Both the position numbers and the translations under genes were made by a program. From NCBI GenBank assembly GCA_022559985.1, contig JAFJTR010000008.1, positions 124,001 through 188,000 of the forward strand: a stretch of 64,000 nt of DNA. The letters are read 5' to 3'. The stretch is from Parastagonospora avenae f. sp. tritici 18332-5. Its lineage: Eukaryota; Ascomycota; Dothideomycetes; Pleosporales; Phaeosphaeriaceae. The notes below the pieces were generated by a model that saw only the letters and a list, made by a program, of their open reading frames with translations, was not told the DNA's origin and ran no database searches. Shown in pieces: positions 34,995 to 45,017 of this stretch. Each line of letters starts with the position of its first letter. Within the stretch, counting starts at the first letter, position 1.

Positions 34995-36692
34995 CTATTG
35001 CTCATCTGGTGGACCAAACTTGATGGGATTGTAATTGGGTCCACGACGAGGGCTCCGGGGCTTCACAATACTCCTCTTCGCAGGAGTGGTAATTCTTGCT
35101 GGGAAGCCCTCCCACGAGGAAGCATACTGAGCGACCAAGGTTGCGATACCCTTTACATTTCTCTCCCATGCGTCCACCTCGAGGTTAGTGATAGTATCGC
35201 ATGACGCATCATCCGAGCATGGATCCAAAGGAGCACCTGCGGTTCCACCAAACATCAGAGCCTCTTCCTCAGTCTTATTCCGACTTGCTCCCGTGAACAG
35301 GCCACCACCAGGAATACCAGCGCCTACGAAAATACCAACGTCACCCCTGCCGTCGAACTGGGTGGCGGTGAAATTCTGGCCCAAGCTTGTGAAGTATTTC
35401 TGGAAGGATGCTTCGATCTCGGCACAGCCAGGGGGGCCGGTATTGTTGAAGCTACTGCCATCTCCATCCAGGATCCCGTTGATGTAGTTCTTCGACGCAA
35501 TCTAGCTTATGTCAGTCTCTTAAATGAGCACGAGCTGGAACACGTCTTACCACGTCGACGTCCAGATAAGCACGAATCTTAGCGGCCTCGTCCGCCGACA
35601 GATTGTTGACGTAGTGCGTTGATCCCAAAAGGCCCAGCATATTAGCGGTCCAAAAACCGAGCATGACAGCGTTCTTGACCTTGTATTTAGTAAGGGCTTT
35701 AGCAATCTCCAGAACTGCAACGACACCACTGCCATTATCGTTGATACCAGGTCCGCCGTTAGTCGAATCAGAATGAGCTCCCAGGGCAAGCTTGTTATTC
35801 TGGTCGCCACCAACCGTGGTAGCCAAAACATTGGTCGTCGAAATGTTGCGGATGTCAGTCGTTACATCGACAACTGCGGAAAGGCTTGCGCCACTCGCAA
35901 CGGCTGAGACAAACTGCTCTCCAAAAGCCCGGTTGATACAGACGCTAGGAATCAACTTGCCCTCGGGCCGGACGAAATTACCTAGAGATGGGCGCGTCGG
36001 ACATCTCGCATTCTCATCATCGCCTCCATACATAACAGCACCGATGGCGCCCTTGGACCCGGCCCAGGCCGACTTAAGACCGAAGGCGCACACGCCTCTG
36101 GGGATGAGCGCTATGTTTCCCGCAAGCGTATCAGGGTAGTCCGTCTGTCTTGGCGTCAGCATAAACACCACATCTCGGTGGTATTTCACGTTTAGCACGT
36201 ACGAAATTACAGGCAGCATTGCTGACGAGTACCAATTTTCCAGACACGGCGCCGGTCGGCGAATGCTCGAATAGTGCGGACGAACCTGCGGGGATCGCAG
36301 TGCCGTTGATGCTGAAGTTGTTGATCGTGCCGTTGAGCTGGACGACTTCGAAGTACGTCTGCAGCGTGACGTTGTAGTATCCATCCAGCGCCTCGAGCTC
36401 CTGCTTGAGCCACTCCACCGTCGCGTTATGTCCGGCGGTTCCGATGAAGCGATTGCGCTCCTCCGTTGCGTACGCGATGTCCTGGACTTTTTGCGCGCCG
36501 GCTATGAGGTTCGCTTTTGTGATGTCGGCCTTGAGAAGCGTCTACAACACAATTAGCATAATTGCGATCGAAATTTCCAAGAAATCGTACAGCATCAACA
36601 GCTGGCTTCGCAGCACCATCCTGACGAATCGCCTTGTCTCCCACCGCCGCTGCGCCGGCAGCAAGTGCGCTGATAGCAATCGAGTACTTCAT
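34995..36692 (-). CDS. M28-family PA-domain metallopeptidase homologue, probably inactive
   Basis: Four exons, 36692-36591, 36541-36203, 36144-35551 and 35501-34995, encode 513 residues. A signal peptide (MKYSIAISALAAGAAAVG) is followed by the usual M28 order: RNRFIGTAGHNATVEWL, a protease-associated (PA) insert (DYPDTLAGNIALIPRG), then the peptidase core. The first zinc motif is kept (GAHSDS with His271 and Asp273; GPGINDNGSG), as is an Asp in YLDVDVIAS. But the general base/zinc Glu pair, normally FWxAEExGLLGS, reads FWTANMLGLLGS (Asn315-Met316). The C-terminal zinc His, normally PCYHxxCD, is missing from PCSDDASCD (Asp442-Asp443). These enzymes are normally secreted or vacuolar aminopeptidases. 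This one keeps the fold and length but should not catalyse. Frame is intact, so it is not a simple pseudogene. Confidence 0.88.
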
Positions 36693-38121
36693 GCTTCGCT
36701 ACTCAAAACGCTGCACAGGCGAGGGGCGAGAGTTGGCACCACACATCACATTATATACTCAACCCCCGCGCCACAAACCGGACGAAATTGTCCCTTAAAT
36801 GCCAAGTCTCATCTCACTCTCATAGGACCGAACGCATGGCACACTATGGTGTTGTTTTCCCCCGCCAAGACACTGTCGCATTAACCCCAAACGCCCTAGC
36901 TTGAAGATAGACAATATACACAAGGCGACTCGGCGATGGCTGGGCTCCGAGACTTTCTAAATTCGCGGCGAAGACCAGATGCGCCTGTCGTGGTAAGCAC
37001 GCAGGAAATGTGTGATTTGGGAAGGTGCAAGTGGTAAGATTGATGGTGTAAGCGCTAATGAGCGGTAGTGACTTTTATGGTGGTCTTGGGACTAGGGGCC
37101 GGGATGTTGAGGATGTAGGTTGTGGTCTTCTCGGTCGTATAGTCTTTAGACACGCGGCTGCCCGGACGTCTGAGCAAAATTTTGGGGGCTTTTGGGGGTA
37201 CTCGCTGCTTTGCGTTTGCTTCAAGTGCGTGATTGGAAATTAATTGAAGAGATTCTGTGGGAGTGGTTCTTGTGTAGTGTCAGTTGAAAGAAGCAATTCG
37301 ATGGAACTGCACAGCGAGTTTAGGTTTGATTCACAATCACCAAAGCGGGCTGGTATCTTTTTTGTGAGTCATTTCATTTCCAAATTTTAATTACTTTTAG
37401 GTAACCCGTACCTGACGAGGCGAACTTGTGTCCTCGCAGCGTTTGAACATACGTTCAAGTCTGCTGTTCACTTCCCATCGGTGATCTCCAACGATTAAAT
37501 ATCTAGCTATCAGCTGTAGAAGTAGCTTGCATTACGCTTGCTGGAAAAAGTTGTTTGCAGCACGTGTACTGCTGCTTGTGAGTATGTTCTCTCCCGGAGG
37601 AGACATCATCCCACAGTATATCCGATCTCACTACCAGCTCAGTCCGACAGATCATGCCTCGGGGGGTGCCCCAGGTACTAATCCAACACCCGCTTCAGCA
37701 CTTGCCTCCGCACGCACGGCGCTCTCACCACTGTCGGGGACGGGAGCTGGGGTGAGGTCCCAATTGAAAACTCCCATCATCAGATATTGTTGTAGTCGCC
37801 ATCTGCCAGCGGGATAGATTGTACGTGTTGATTATGCCGCTCGAACATGTCCTTGCACACGTCCAGAATCTTGGGCCACGTCCCAAGCGCAACGTGCAGA
37901 CCTCAAGGGAACGCCTCGATACAATCGTCCGCGGTGTTGCCAAGCGTGAACCGCATCGTGAGCTCAACGTGCTCTTCGTACATGTTTTGACGGCCGTACG
38001 TGCTTAGCATGTCGTGTGCATGATCCCACAGGTATTCGGTGAAGGTCCGCGCTTGGGCGCGATCGCGTATGTTGTGCACCCAATGAGCAGCCCGTGTGTC
38101 TATGATTTGAGCTTCCGTCTT
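36693..38121. other. Upstream region of the M28-like gene
   Basis: Promoter of the M28-like gene on the left; spacer beyond. AT-richer at 37330-37400. No gene seen. Confidence 0.45.
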
Positions 38122-38343
38122 TTATTTAATTGCTGGTATGAACATGGGTACTCGGCACTTGGGACAGGTGTTCGACCGGTCAGTTCATTTGCGAAGACAG
38201 GTAGAGCCGAAAATGTGACCACACTTGGTACGTATCGGCACGTGCTGATCGTTGAAGGTATCGAGACAGATGTCGCAGGCCTCGAGCGTCTCGATGTCCT
38301 TGAAGAAGTCGTCCTTGCCGGGTAGTTGGGTTGAGTTGGACAT
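38122..38343 (-). pseudogene. Small RING-finger gene with an internal stop codon
   Basis: From ATG 38343 the frame reads MSNSTQLPGKDDFFKDIE and then a RING finger: CDIC (23-26), KCGH (40-43), GSTCLRK (46-52). A TGA stands at codon 53 (38185-38187), after which the same frame continues TDRSNTCPKCRVP (Cys60 and Cys63 complete the RING) to a TAA at 38122-38124. Small fungal RING proteins typically have a Trp right after CLRK, so the TGA most simply reflects a TGG-to-TGA change. The fifth zinc ligand position is Gly (HIFG), which I recall as common in this fungal subgroup. Intact versions act as E3 ubiquitin ligases. A short 20 bp tandem repeat lies just upstream. No intron removes the stop. Confidence 0.6.
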
Positions 38344-38368
38344 CGTTGTAGTAGAGGTTTCAGGTGGT

Positions 38369-38448
38369 GTGTAGAGAGTCGCAATAATATGTAGAGGGTC
38401 GCAGTGATGTGTAGAGAGTCGCAATGATGTGTTGAGAGTCGTAGTAGT
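38369..38448. repeat. Four tandem copies of a 20 bp unit
   Basis: Imperfect units beginning GTGTAGAGAGTCGCAATAAT repeat four times back to back (38369, 38389, 38409, 38429), the last most diverged. They lie 26 bp upstream of the ATG of the broken RING gene, in its promoter or leader. Confidence 0.85.
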
Positions 38449-38890
38449 GAAAACGAGGAGTGTTCATTAACCAATGTTGTACCGAGTTGGTTGTGTTGAA
38501 AAGAGGCTCCAAGATTGCTGTGCGGGTACGTTGTAACGTATAGGGGTGAGGAAGAGATACTGGAGCGCGCCGTCAACCTTCAGCGGGAATTGGCGATAAC
38601 CCAAATTTATGAACGAATGGAGGCATCTGCATTGTGTGACATGGGAACCTCGCGGGGTCTTACAGCAATGGAACAGGCAGCCGAATATTCCTCACTGTGT
38701 TCGTTTGTTCAATCCACTCTACCATGTACATAAACAATGTGGCAAGTGTCTATCGAGGGCTCGGTAGACACTTATATGAAATTCACTCATCCTAGATCTT
38801 CATTCACCAGAGCATTTACCTAGCATGAATTCCCAGCAGTATTGTACAAGCTAGTCATACAAAACACGTATATATTTCTAGAGCAATAAG
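38449..38890. other. Spacer upstream of the RING remnant
   Basis: AT-richer on the right, where the 3' untranslated region of the next minus-strand gene should lie. No gene seen. Confidence 0.4.
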
Positions 38891-39577
38891 TTACTGTGGC
38901 GTACAATTCTGGATCTCGCCACCACCTTCCGCGTCTTCGTCCTCCTCATCTTGACCCGAGTCCTTCCTCTTCTTCGCATCATTCCCAATCTCCTCATCTG
39001 CTTGCCTCTTCTTAGCTGCTAACGAGCTATCTTGTGTAGCTGGTGTTGACCCTTCTCGTTCATCTACCGGTGTCGTGTCAGTCGAGATAGGCACTTCGCG
39101 GTCCTCCCTCTCCATGATTGCGTCTAAGTCGAATGGAGTAGATTCTGCAGAAGGCCCAGTAAAATCAGGCGGCAAATCTTCTAGGTCTCCGAACAACGAC
39201 TGCGCCAGATCGTCCCGTGACTCCACGTTATCTGCGTCTTCCCACGGCTCATCAAGATCTGCAGTCGGGCTCTTCGGACTCTCACGACTCTCCGAGATCC
39301 CTACCGCTTCTCCCTCCTCATCAAGATCTTCATTCGGGCTCTCCGAGCTCTCTCCCTCAACCTCATCTCTAATCCGCAACAGCCCCTGATTTGGCACCCC
39401 CTCAATGCCAAACACCGTCGCAAGCAACATCTGCGTCTTGTACGTGCCAAGCCACAACTTCGGGAACTCCCCACAATCTTCCTCGTGGTACTCATGCGGA
39501 TGCGGACACGCCTTTACTGTTTCTCTGAAGTCCGTCCCGTGCGAATTTCTCATTGGTCCAAAGCCCCTGGGATCCAT
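38891..39577 (-). CDS. Unknown acidic protein, 228 residues
   Basis: Intronless minus-strand frame from ATG 39577. The first 60 residues look structured (FRETVKACPHPHEYHEEDCGEFPKLWLG has several His and Cys, then YKTQMLLATVFGIEGVP). The remainder is very acidic and Ser/Pro-rich, ending with a bipartite nuclear localisation-like segment (KKRQADEEIGNDAKKRK) and an acidic tail. The closely spaced Cys and His could bind a metal. It lies 111 bp downstream of the stop of the 750-residue gene on the same strand. An upstream overlapping frame (39716-39492) might contribute a first exon through an unrecognised intron, so the N-terminus is uncertain. Probably nuclear; function unknown. Confidence 0.5.
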   Translation of the reverse strand: MDPRGFGPMRNSHGTDFRETVKACPHPHEYHEEDCGEFPKLWLGTYKTQMLLATVFGIEGVPNQGLLRIRDEVEGESSESPNEDLDEEGEAVGISESRESPKSPTADLDEPWEDADNVESRDDLAQSLFGDLEDLPPDFTGPSAESTPFDLDAIMEREDREVPISTDTTPVDEREGSTPATQDSSLAAKKRQADEEIGNDAKKRKDSGQDEEDEDAEGGGEIQNCTPQ

Positions 39578-39688
39578 TCTCTTCGTCTCGCGAACATTCC
39601 ATAGTAGAGACGCGTAACTGGTATGAGGACTCGCATTCCTGATTTTGCGGGTATCTAGATGTTCTTGGATGGGTCGGTTTGCGGCTGC

Positions 39689-41941
39689 CTAATGCCGGTC
39701 TGGGTTGACTTGCCATAATTCGCGTTTTGGATGTTGCTTCTTTGGGCGTTTTTGGCCGGAGATTTTGGAGAGGCTTTGTATGAGGTTCTCTCGGTATTGA
39801 TCGAGGAAAGACTTCGTTAGAGCTGGTGGATAACGGGCTTGTCTCACTGGCTCGAGGCGATTTGCCTCTGTAGCTGAGGGAGGAGGTGGACCGACGAAGT
39901 GATAATCCTCCCCGTGAGCTGCACTTTCTTCTGGAGCCGTTCTGTCTTGTCCGAAATCGAAAACTTGTGTAGCTGAGAGTGGCAGAGGCTTGACGTAGTA
40001 GTTCTTCTTCTTTCGGGCCACTTTTTCCACTTTTGTGTACCCAACCTTACCACGAGGTGCGCATGTGAGGACGACTTGAGCTGTCGGGGTAACTGTTCTG
40101 GGCGCCCTTAGATCGTCAAGTCTCCCGCTGAGAAGACTTGGACTTTGCATCGCCGGTGGCTCAACAGGCTCAACCGCCGCCCATTGTTCAGGGGTGAGTA
40201 GCAGCTTTGCTGGGCCTGGTCGAGGTGCCTTGGGGGGGAACAAGGGCGTCTTTATCATCTCAGCAATTTGTTGCTCACTCAATGGTCGTGGGCGTGGACT
40301 GGGCGGTGATGCACTTTTTACTTCTGGCATTGGTGAGATGGATCTTTTTGGTGGAGGTGGCATGTCTTTTTCGTCCTTCTCTTTCTTCCGAAGCGCGAGT
40401 CCTCTCGCTAGACTGCGTCCCTTTTCTTCCTTCGTGACGGGACTAGGACATCCAAAATCGCAGCCACCTCTGCACATGGAGAAGTTGCCTTTCATTCCAT
40501 TTTCTATCCACCTGACACAATCAGGAAGTCCACTTACACCCGAATTGTGGCGTGCATACCATATGCGTGGATGGTATTTGGACAGATTCGGGTTTTGGAT
40601 GTGGACAGACCAATGTTGCGCCAGAACACGGTCCTCAATGAAGGTTATCCTCCGACCCTCGTTATGGGGATCGTAGATAAAAGACTGCAAAATTGCTACG
40701 GCATGATCTCGGGTGCGGTAGCGGGCCTGATCGAGCATGTGGTTGATATCGTAGACAAACTCGGTGGTGAGAATGTAGTCTGTATGAATCCGGCTCATGT
40801 TCATGCGCGCATAATGTGTAGGATGCCGCGCCCGTGGATATCGCCATTTCTGTAAGAGACGATTACTAGGACCGAGATCGATAGGAGCAGATTTTGCCGG
40901 CGGTGACTGACTTTGCTGGTGGTCTTTGGACATTCTCTCTTGCTGCTCTTCACTAGGTTTCTGGCGGCTCACCAAGCCTCTCGACTCCGGTGCTCTTTGA
41001 GTAGACACCTTATCGCTTTCTGGGTCTGAAGTGTTGCGTTTCCGTTGTTTAGAGTAGAGCTGATCATCGTACAGAGCTTCCGCTTCCTCATCGTAGTCCG
41101 ACAAGTTATCCACCTCGATTCCCTTGTTGCCGGCCAAGTGTATCTCTTTCTTTGCGGTCTGCGGGCGTCTGCTATCTTTATGCTCGGGCACTGCTCCCGG
41201 CTGCAAGAATTCCCGAGCCTGTATCAACCTACGTTCAACTCGAGCAGCAGTAGCGTCGAACCTTTTGTTTAATCTGTTGAGTATTGCTTGTCTTACCGCA
41301 GCCGCTGCACGCTCGTCTGCCATAGTATCGTTGAACGCGGCATCTGAGCCTCCACTCTCTGGGGAAAGCCCTTCGCCACCAGAGAACATGTCGCCGTCTC
41401 GAGAATCGTCCAAGGATTCAGGCTGTTTGATCGACTCCACAGGCTGCTCGAGGCTTACTTTCGTGGAGTGTATGGTTGGAATTTGCTCGAATATTCTTGT
41501 GTTGAATTGAACACCACTCTCGTGAGCGTGACCCTCGGAAAGAACGGGCTTCGCAGCGGCGCCTCGTTCCTCTGACGTTATACCAACCGCAGAATGGTTG
41601 ACCGGCTCTCCGTCAGTGTCCGCATCGCTACCAGACAATCCAACTCGTTTCTCGTTGGACCCGAACTCCACATCCATGATAGCTTGTACATCAAAGTCGC
41701 TGCTAGGATCCACTTTCTCACCTTCGTTTGTTCCCACCGTTCCTCCGTGTTGTTCGGTCGCAGTCTCCACCATGTAATCTGGATCCGGACTGCCTTCGGC
41801 ATCGACATCGCTGCTATACCCCGCTCCGCTATGCTCTATGGGTGTAGTTCGTCCCTCATCGCGTGGTTCGACGATGCGATCCGCGCCTGGACTATCTGGA
41901 CTATCACTGTCGCTGCAGTGTCTCGTTTCGCGGGACTCCAT
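39689..41941 (-). CDS. Unknown nuclear-type protein, 750 residues
   Basis: One uninterrupted frame from ATG 41941 to a stop at 39689. The first 330 residues are acidic, Ser/Asp/Glu-rich and disordered. A basic Arg/Lys/Gln region follows. A compact conserved-looking block of about 130 residues begins near 375 (RHPTHYARMNMSRIHTDYIL, then VAILQSFIYDPHNEGRRITFIED and WSVHIQNPN) and contains a Cys cluster (CVRW, MCRGGCDFGCPSP) that may bind zinc. The C-terminal third is Pro/Lys-rich with a basic end (KRPKKQHPKREL). No catalytic motif or membrane segment is visible. The layout suggests a chromatin- or RNA-associated protein, but this is inference and I do not recognise the family. Confidence 0.65.
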   Translation of the reverse strand: MESRETRHCSDSDSPDSPGADRIVEPRDEGRTTPIEHSGAGYSSDVDAEGSPDPDYMVETATEQHGGTVGTNEGEKVDPSSDFDVQAIMDVEFGSNEKRVGLSGSDADTDGEPVNHSAVGITSEERGAAAKPVLSEGHAHESGVQFNTRIFEQIPTIHSTKVSLEQPVESIKQPESLDDSRDGDMFSGGEGLSPESGGSDAAFNDTMADERAAAAVRQAILNRLNKRFDATAARVERRLIQAREFLQPGAVPEHKDSRRPQTAKKEIHLAGNKGIEVDNLSDYDEEAEALYDDQLYSKQRKRNTSDPESDKVSTQRAPESRGLVSRQKPSEEQQERMSKDHQQSQSPPAKSAPIDLGPSNRLLQKWRYPRARHPTHYARMNMSRIHTDYILTTEFVYDINHMLDQARYRTRDHAVAILQSFIYDPHNEGRRITFIEDRVLAQHWSVHIQNPNLSKYHPRIWYARHNSGVSGLPDCVRWIENGMKGNFSMCRGGCDFGCPSPVTKEEKGRSLARGLALRKKEKDEKDMPPPPKRSISPMPEVKSASPPSPRPRPLSEQQIAEMIKTPLFPPKAPRPGPAKLLLTPEQWAAVEPVEPPAMQSPSLLSGRLDDLRAPRTVTPTAQVVLTCAPRGKVGYTKVEKVARKKKNYYVKPLPLSATQVFDFGQDRTAPEESAAHGEDYHFVGPPPPSATEANRLEPVRQARYPPALTKSFLDQYRENLIQSLSKISGQKRPKKQHPKRELWQVNPDRH

Positions 41942-42179
41942 GGTGTATCGTAGCGATGTGCGACGATGTAAATATGTCTGCGTATGTATGCAAATGTAGC
42001 GATGGCGCGTGCCGCACGATAGGGTCTAGATGTTGTCATTGTGGGTTGACAGAGCTTGTGGTTGACATTGACCGCGAAGTTCAGTAGTCGTGACTGCAGT
42101 CTGTCGAAGAACGAGGTCAGATCAGACTAAAGGAAAGCGCGGAGCACCTGCATAATCTCAAACCTTGCTATTTTGATTT

Positions 42180-43279
42180 CTACAAAACGCTACTCTTCTC
42201 AAACTTCATTTTGTTGATAATGCTGCCTATTCCATCTACATAAATCTCAACCTCATCGCCATCCTTCAAGAAGTTCTTCGGCTCCATAAACAGTCCAACA
42301 CCACTTGGAGTTCCTGTCAAAATCGCAGTACCAGCCCTCAGCGTCGTTCCTCTTGAAAGATGCTCGATGACCTGCCCAATTGTGTAAATCATGTCGTCGG
42401 TGCCAGTCTCTTGTCTCTTCTCGCCATTAACCTTGGTCCAGTATGTTAGTTTCTGCGGGTCTGGGATGACCTTTGTGCTTGCGATGCAAGGTCCAATGGG
42501 GCAGAATTTGTCGAATGACTTGGCGTATCCGAATTGGCCACCGGATACGTTTGCTGGGAGCTGGTAGTTGCGGGCTGACACGTCGTTGCCGACTGTGTAT
42601 CCGAGAATGTAGTCTTGGAAGTTCGCTGCTGATACGTTTTTGCAGTCCTTTCCAATGACGATAGTGAGTTCGCCTTCGTAGTCCAGCATAGATTGGCAGT
42701 CCTTGTGGATCGGTACGTCTTCAAGAGGTCCCGCTAGAGCGTCGCTGGGTTTCATGAAGATCGCTGGGTTCTCTGGTATTTGGAGCTGTCATGATGTTAG
42801 TCCATATTAATGAAACAAATAGCACTTCTAACTCCAACACATCCTTTTCCAGTCCAGTTGTTGCAAATATTCCATGCAGGTCATTTTTGACCTACCAATC
42901 CCTCCACTAAAGATTAACAAGGAAATCTCAAACTTACATTACACTCCTCCGCATGTCTCCTATAATTCAACCCCACACACAGAATAACATTAACATCCTC
43001 CCTCCTCAGCGGACTCAAAAGCTTCCCCACAACCTCCTTCCCCCCACTCTTCCTGAACCCACTCTTCACACTCCCCTCCAGCACCTCAACTTCTTTCCCC
43101 TCAATCTCCCGCGTTGGCGTTTCTTGCGCGAGATTGCCGTAGCGCTCGGCGCCCGAGGGCGTCGTGAAGCGGATGAGCCGGTCGAAGGACATGGTTGTGG
43201 TTGATGAGAGGGTGCGGAATTGAGGACGGTGTGTGAATTGGGAGCGTGGAATGTGAAGTCGAGCTGATCTGGCAAACAT
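42180..43279 (-). CDS. Fumarylacetoacetate hydrolase-family protein, FAHD1-like
   Basis: Two exons, 43279-42938 and 42785-42180, joined by a 152 nt intron, encode 315 residues. The N-terminus (MFARSARLHIPRSQFTHRPQ) is rich in Arg and Ser without acids, like a mitochondrial presequence; an internal Met (MSFDRLIRF) could start a cytosolic form. The FAH fold follows with its markers: GLNYRRHAEEC, the metal-binding DYEGEL, a GYTVGNDVSARNYQ block, and GTPSGVG near the C-terminus. FAHD1-type proteins hydrolyse acylpyruvates and decarboxylate oxaloacetate using Mg2+. Length and motif order fit that family better than true fumarylacetoacetase (about 420 residues). The promoter is squeezed into 260 bp that contain a 20-base G run. 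Confidence 0.88.
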
Positions 43280-43351
43280 GGGATTAGAGGTTGGCAGGAT
43301 GTCAATTGCTTATGAATGCACAATGTCTGACAAACGCGTGTTTCGCGGGAC

Positions 43352-43371
43352 GGGGGGGGGGGGGGGGGGGG
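43352..43371. repeat. Homopolymer run of 20 G
   Basis: Twenty consecutive G on the plus strand (C on the sense strand of FAHD1-like), 73 bp upstream of that gene's ATG and downstream of SSL1. Length may be unreliable because such runs are hard to sequence. It could form a G-quadruplex. Confidence 0.9.
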
Positions 43372-43538
43372 TTGCCCCACGGCGGGGTCGAACAACAGTC
43401 GGCAAATGGCGGGCAAGGTGTCGAGGCCGAAGCGGACTTTCTTTTTCACAGCGGGTGAGAGTTCTTCCAACTTATGCTTCAAAGTAGTTTGTTTCTATTC
43501 AATGCTCATCTCTTGGGGTATCTACGCGCCTCTTTTGT

Positions 43539-45017
43539 CTAACCGCTCATGTCTACGTCCCCGTTACTTGCCTGCGCAATTACGCTGGGGTCTAGTTGAC
43601 TCAGACAACCCGGGCAATTGTGCAGCACCATGTGCGCAAACATGTCGCAGTCGATGCAGAAGTGGCTTTCACATGCTCTGCATTCGTATCTGCCTGACTC
43701 GCTGGCTTTTTGCTCTTCGCTGTCGTCTACGTCTCTTTTGTGGCCATTCGTTTCTAGATTCTGCTCGGTCTGTGTACGCTCCGTGTCCGATGCGGGTGGC
43801 TTGGAGAAGGTGGACAGACAGCTGACGCACTCTTTGCTGCCCTTCTCACGCGCGCGTGACCAGCTTACTGTGGCCCAATTGCGCAGAGGGAAGAGGTGGT
43901 GGTAACTTCGTGCAAGATGCGTGGAGAGCAGGAGTGTGAGCTGGCAGCTCGGACAGGTGATGGGTAAGCTACAGACTTTTGCGCTGCACCGCGAGCATGT
44001 ATAGCCACCCATTGTGAGATTGCTGTGGCAGGCGCACATAGTAGGCTTGTCTTCTACCACGCGCGAGGGAAAGCCCATCATCATAAGGGCAGCAGCTGAT
44101 TCAGGCGGGGGCGCATCTGTCGTTGTGGCTGTTTGTCGAATGACTGGCGGCGTGGTGGTTGCGATCAGCAGTTCCTTAAGCATCTCTTGATCCGTAGCAA
44201 TGGTGTATTCGCTCTCATCTCCAGCATTTGTTCGAGTCACAATCTCGGTACAAATCTTCAGCCGCGCACCCATCCCGATGATGCTCACTCGTATCCGGTC
44301 GCGCACGCAGGCCTTGACCGTTTGGTGTATGTCTCCTGGGTCCATGGACAACAGCGATCCAAAAACCACAATGACCTCTCTTGTTCCATGACTTGGTGTG
44401 TGGTATAGCGTCGCTCTGGCCAGCTCCAGCGAATTCTGCAAGCTGGGCGCGCCTTTGGGCTCTTTGGCGTTGTCCGAGGTCCGTATCCCTTGTATCGCAG
44501 CGATGTGTTCTGCTGGATTTCCTGATAGCTCTGACACTCGTATACACACGCCGTCGTGCATCCCCAACACGCTCATCTGGGATATCGGGTTCTGCTCGAA
44601 GAATTCGCGGACGTAATCCTGGGCGTAGTTGATCATAGTGATGTAGCGGTTCGGTCGCATATCCTTCTCCATCATTGCCTCAGATAGGTCCAGTACTAGG
44701 ACAACATGCCGTATTATGCCTCGTTGGAATGGCTTTGTATCCTTCCGTAACCTTTTGCGCTTCCGCTCCTCCTCCTTCTCCTGCACACTTTTACCCAAGG
44801 AGCCATCATCTGCGGGTATGACGGTCTTGGCTACTGTCCGCGAGTCCTCCGTCTCCCACGCGTGCCGTTTTGGTGGTGGCCGGTCGTCTTTTGTCTGCTT
44901 CTTACTCGTTCCCTGAGCGCGTGTGTTTGACGCAGCCTTTGATAGCTCGGCCCTTGAACCTACATATTCTTCCTCGGAGCCATCTTCACCGTCAAACGAG
45001 TAGTCTGAATCGGGCAT
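43539..45017 (-). CDS. SSL1: TFIIH core subunit Ssl1 (p44)
   Basis: A single exon of 492 residues. The first 95 residues are acidic then basic and disordered. A von Willebrand A-like domain follows (RHVVLVLDLSEAMMEKDMRP with the MIDAS-like DLSEAM, then MSVLGMHDG and GTREVIVVFGSL) to about 280. The C-terminal half has zinc-binding Cys clusters: CACHS and CSRCSAKVCSLPITCPSC, the Ssl1-typical LLLSTHLARSYHHLFPL, and the TFIIH C1-like RING domain with CRACESHFCIDCD and HNCPGC. Ssl1 stimulates the XPD/Rad3 helicase in transcription initiation and nucleotide excision repair. It is essential in yeast. The spacer between CVSCLSTF and CRAC is longer than I recall in yeast (about 40 residues rich in Glu, Thr and Lys). 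Confidence 0.93.
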   Translation of the reverse strand: MPDSDYSFDGEDGSEEEYVGSRAELSKAASNTRAQGTSKKQTKDDRPPPKRHAWETEDSRTVAKTVIPADDGSLGKSVQEKEEERKRKRLRKDTKPFQRGIIRHVVLVLDLSEAMMEKDMRPNRYITMINYAQDYVREFFEQNPISQMSVLGMHDGVCIRVSELSGNPAEHIAAIQGIRTSDNAKEPKGAPSLQNSLELARATLYHTPSHGTREVIVVFGSLLSMDPGDIHQTVKACVRDRIRVSIIGMGARLKICTEIVTRTNAGDESEYTIATDQEMLKELLIATTTPPVIRQTATTTDAPPPESAAALMMMGFPSRVVEDKPTMCACHSNLTMGGYTCSRCSAKVCSLPITCPSCQLTLLLSTHLARSYHHLFPLRNWATVSWSRAREKGSKECVSCLSTFSKPPASDTERTQTEQNLETNGHKRDVDDSEEQKASESGRYECRACESHFCIDCDMFAHMVLHNCPGCLSQLDPSVIAQASNGDVDMSG

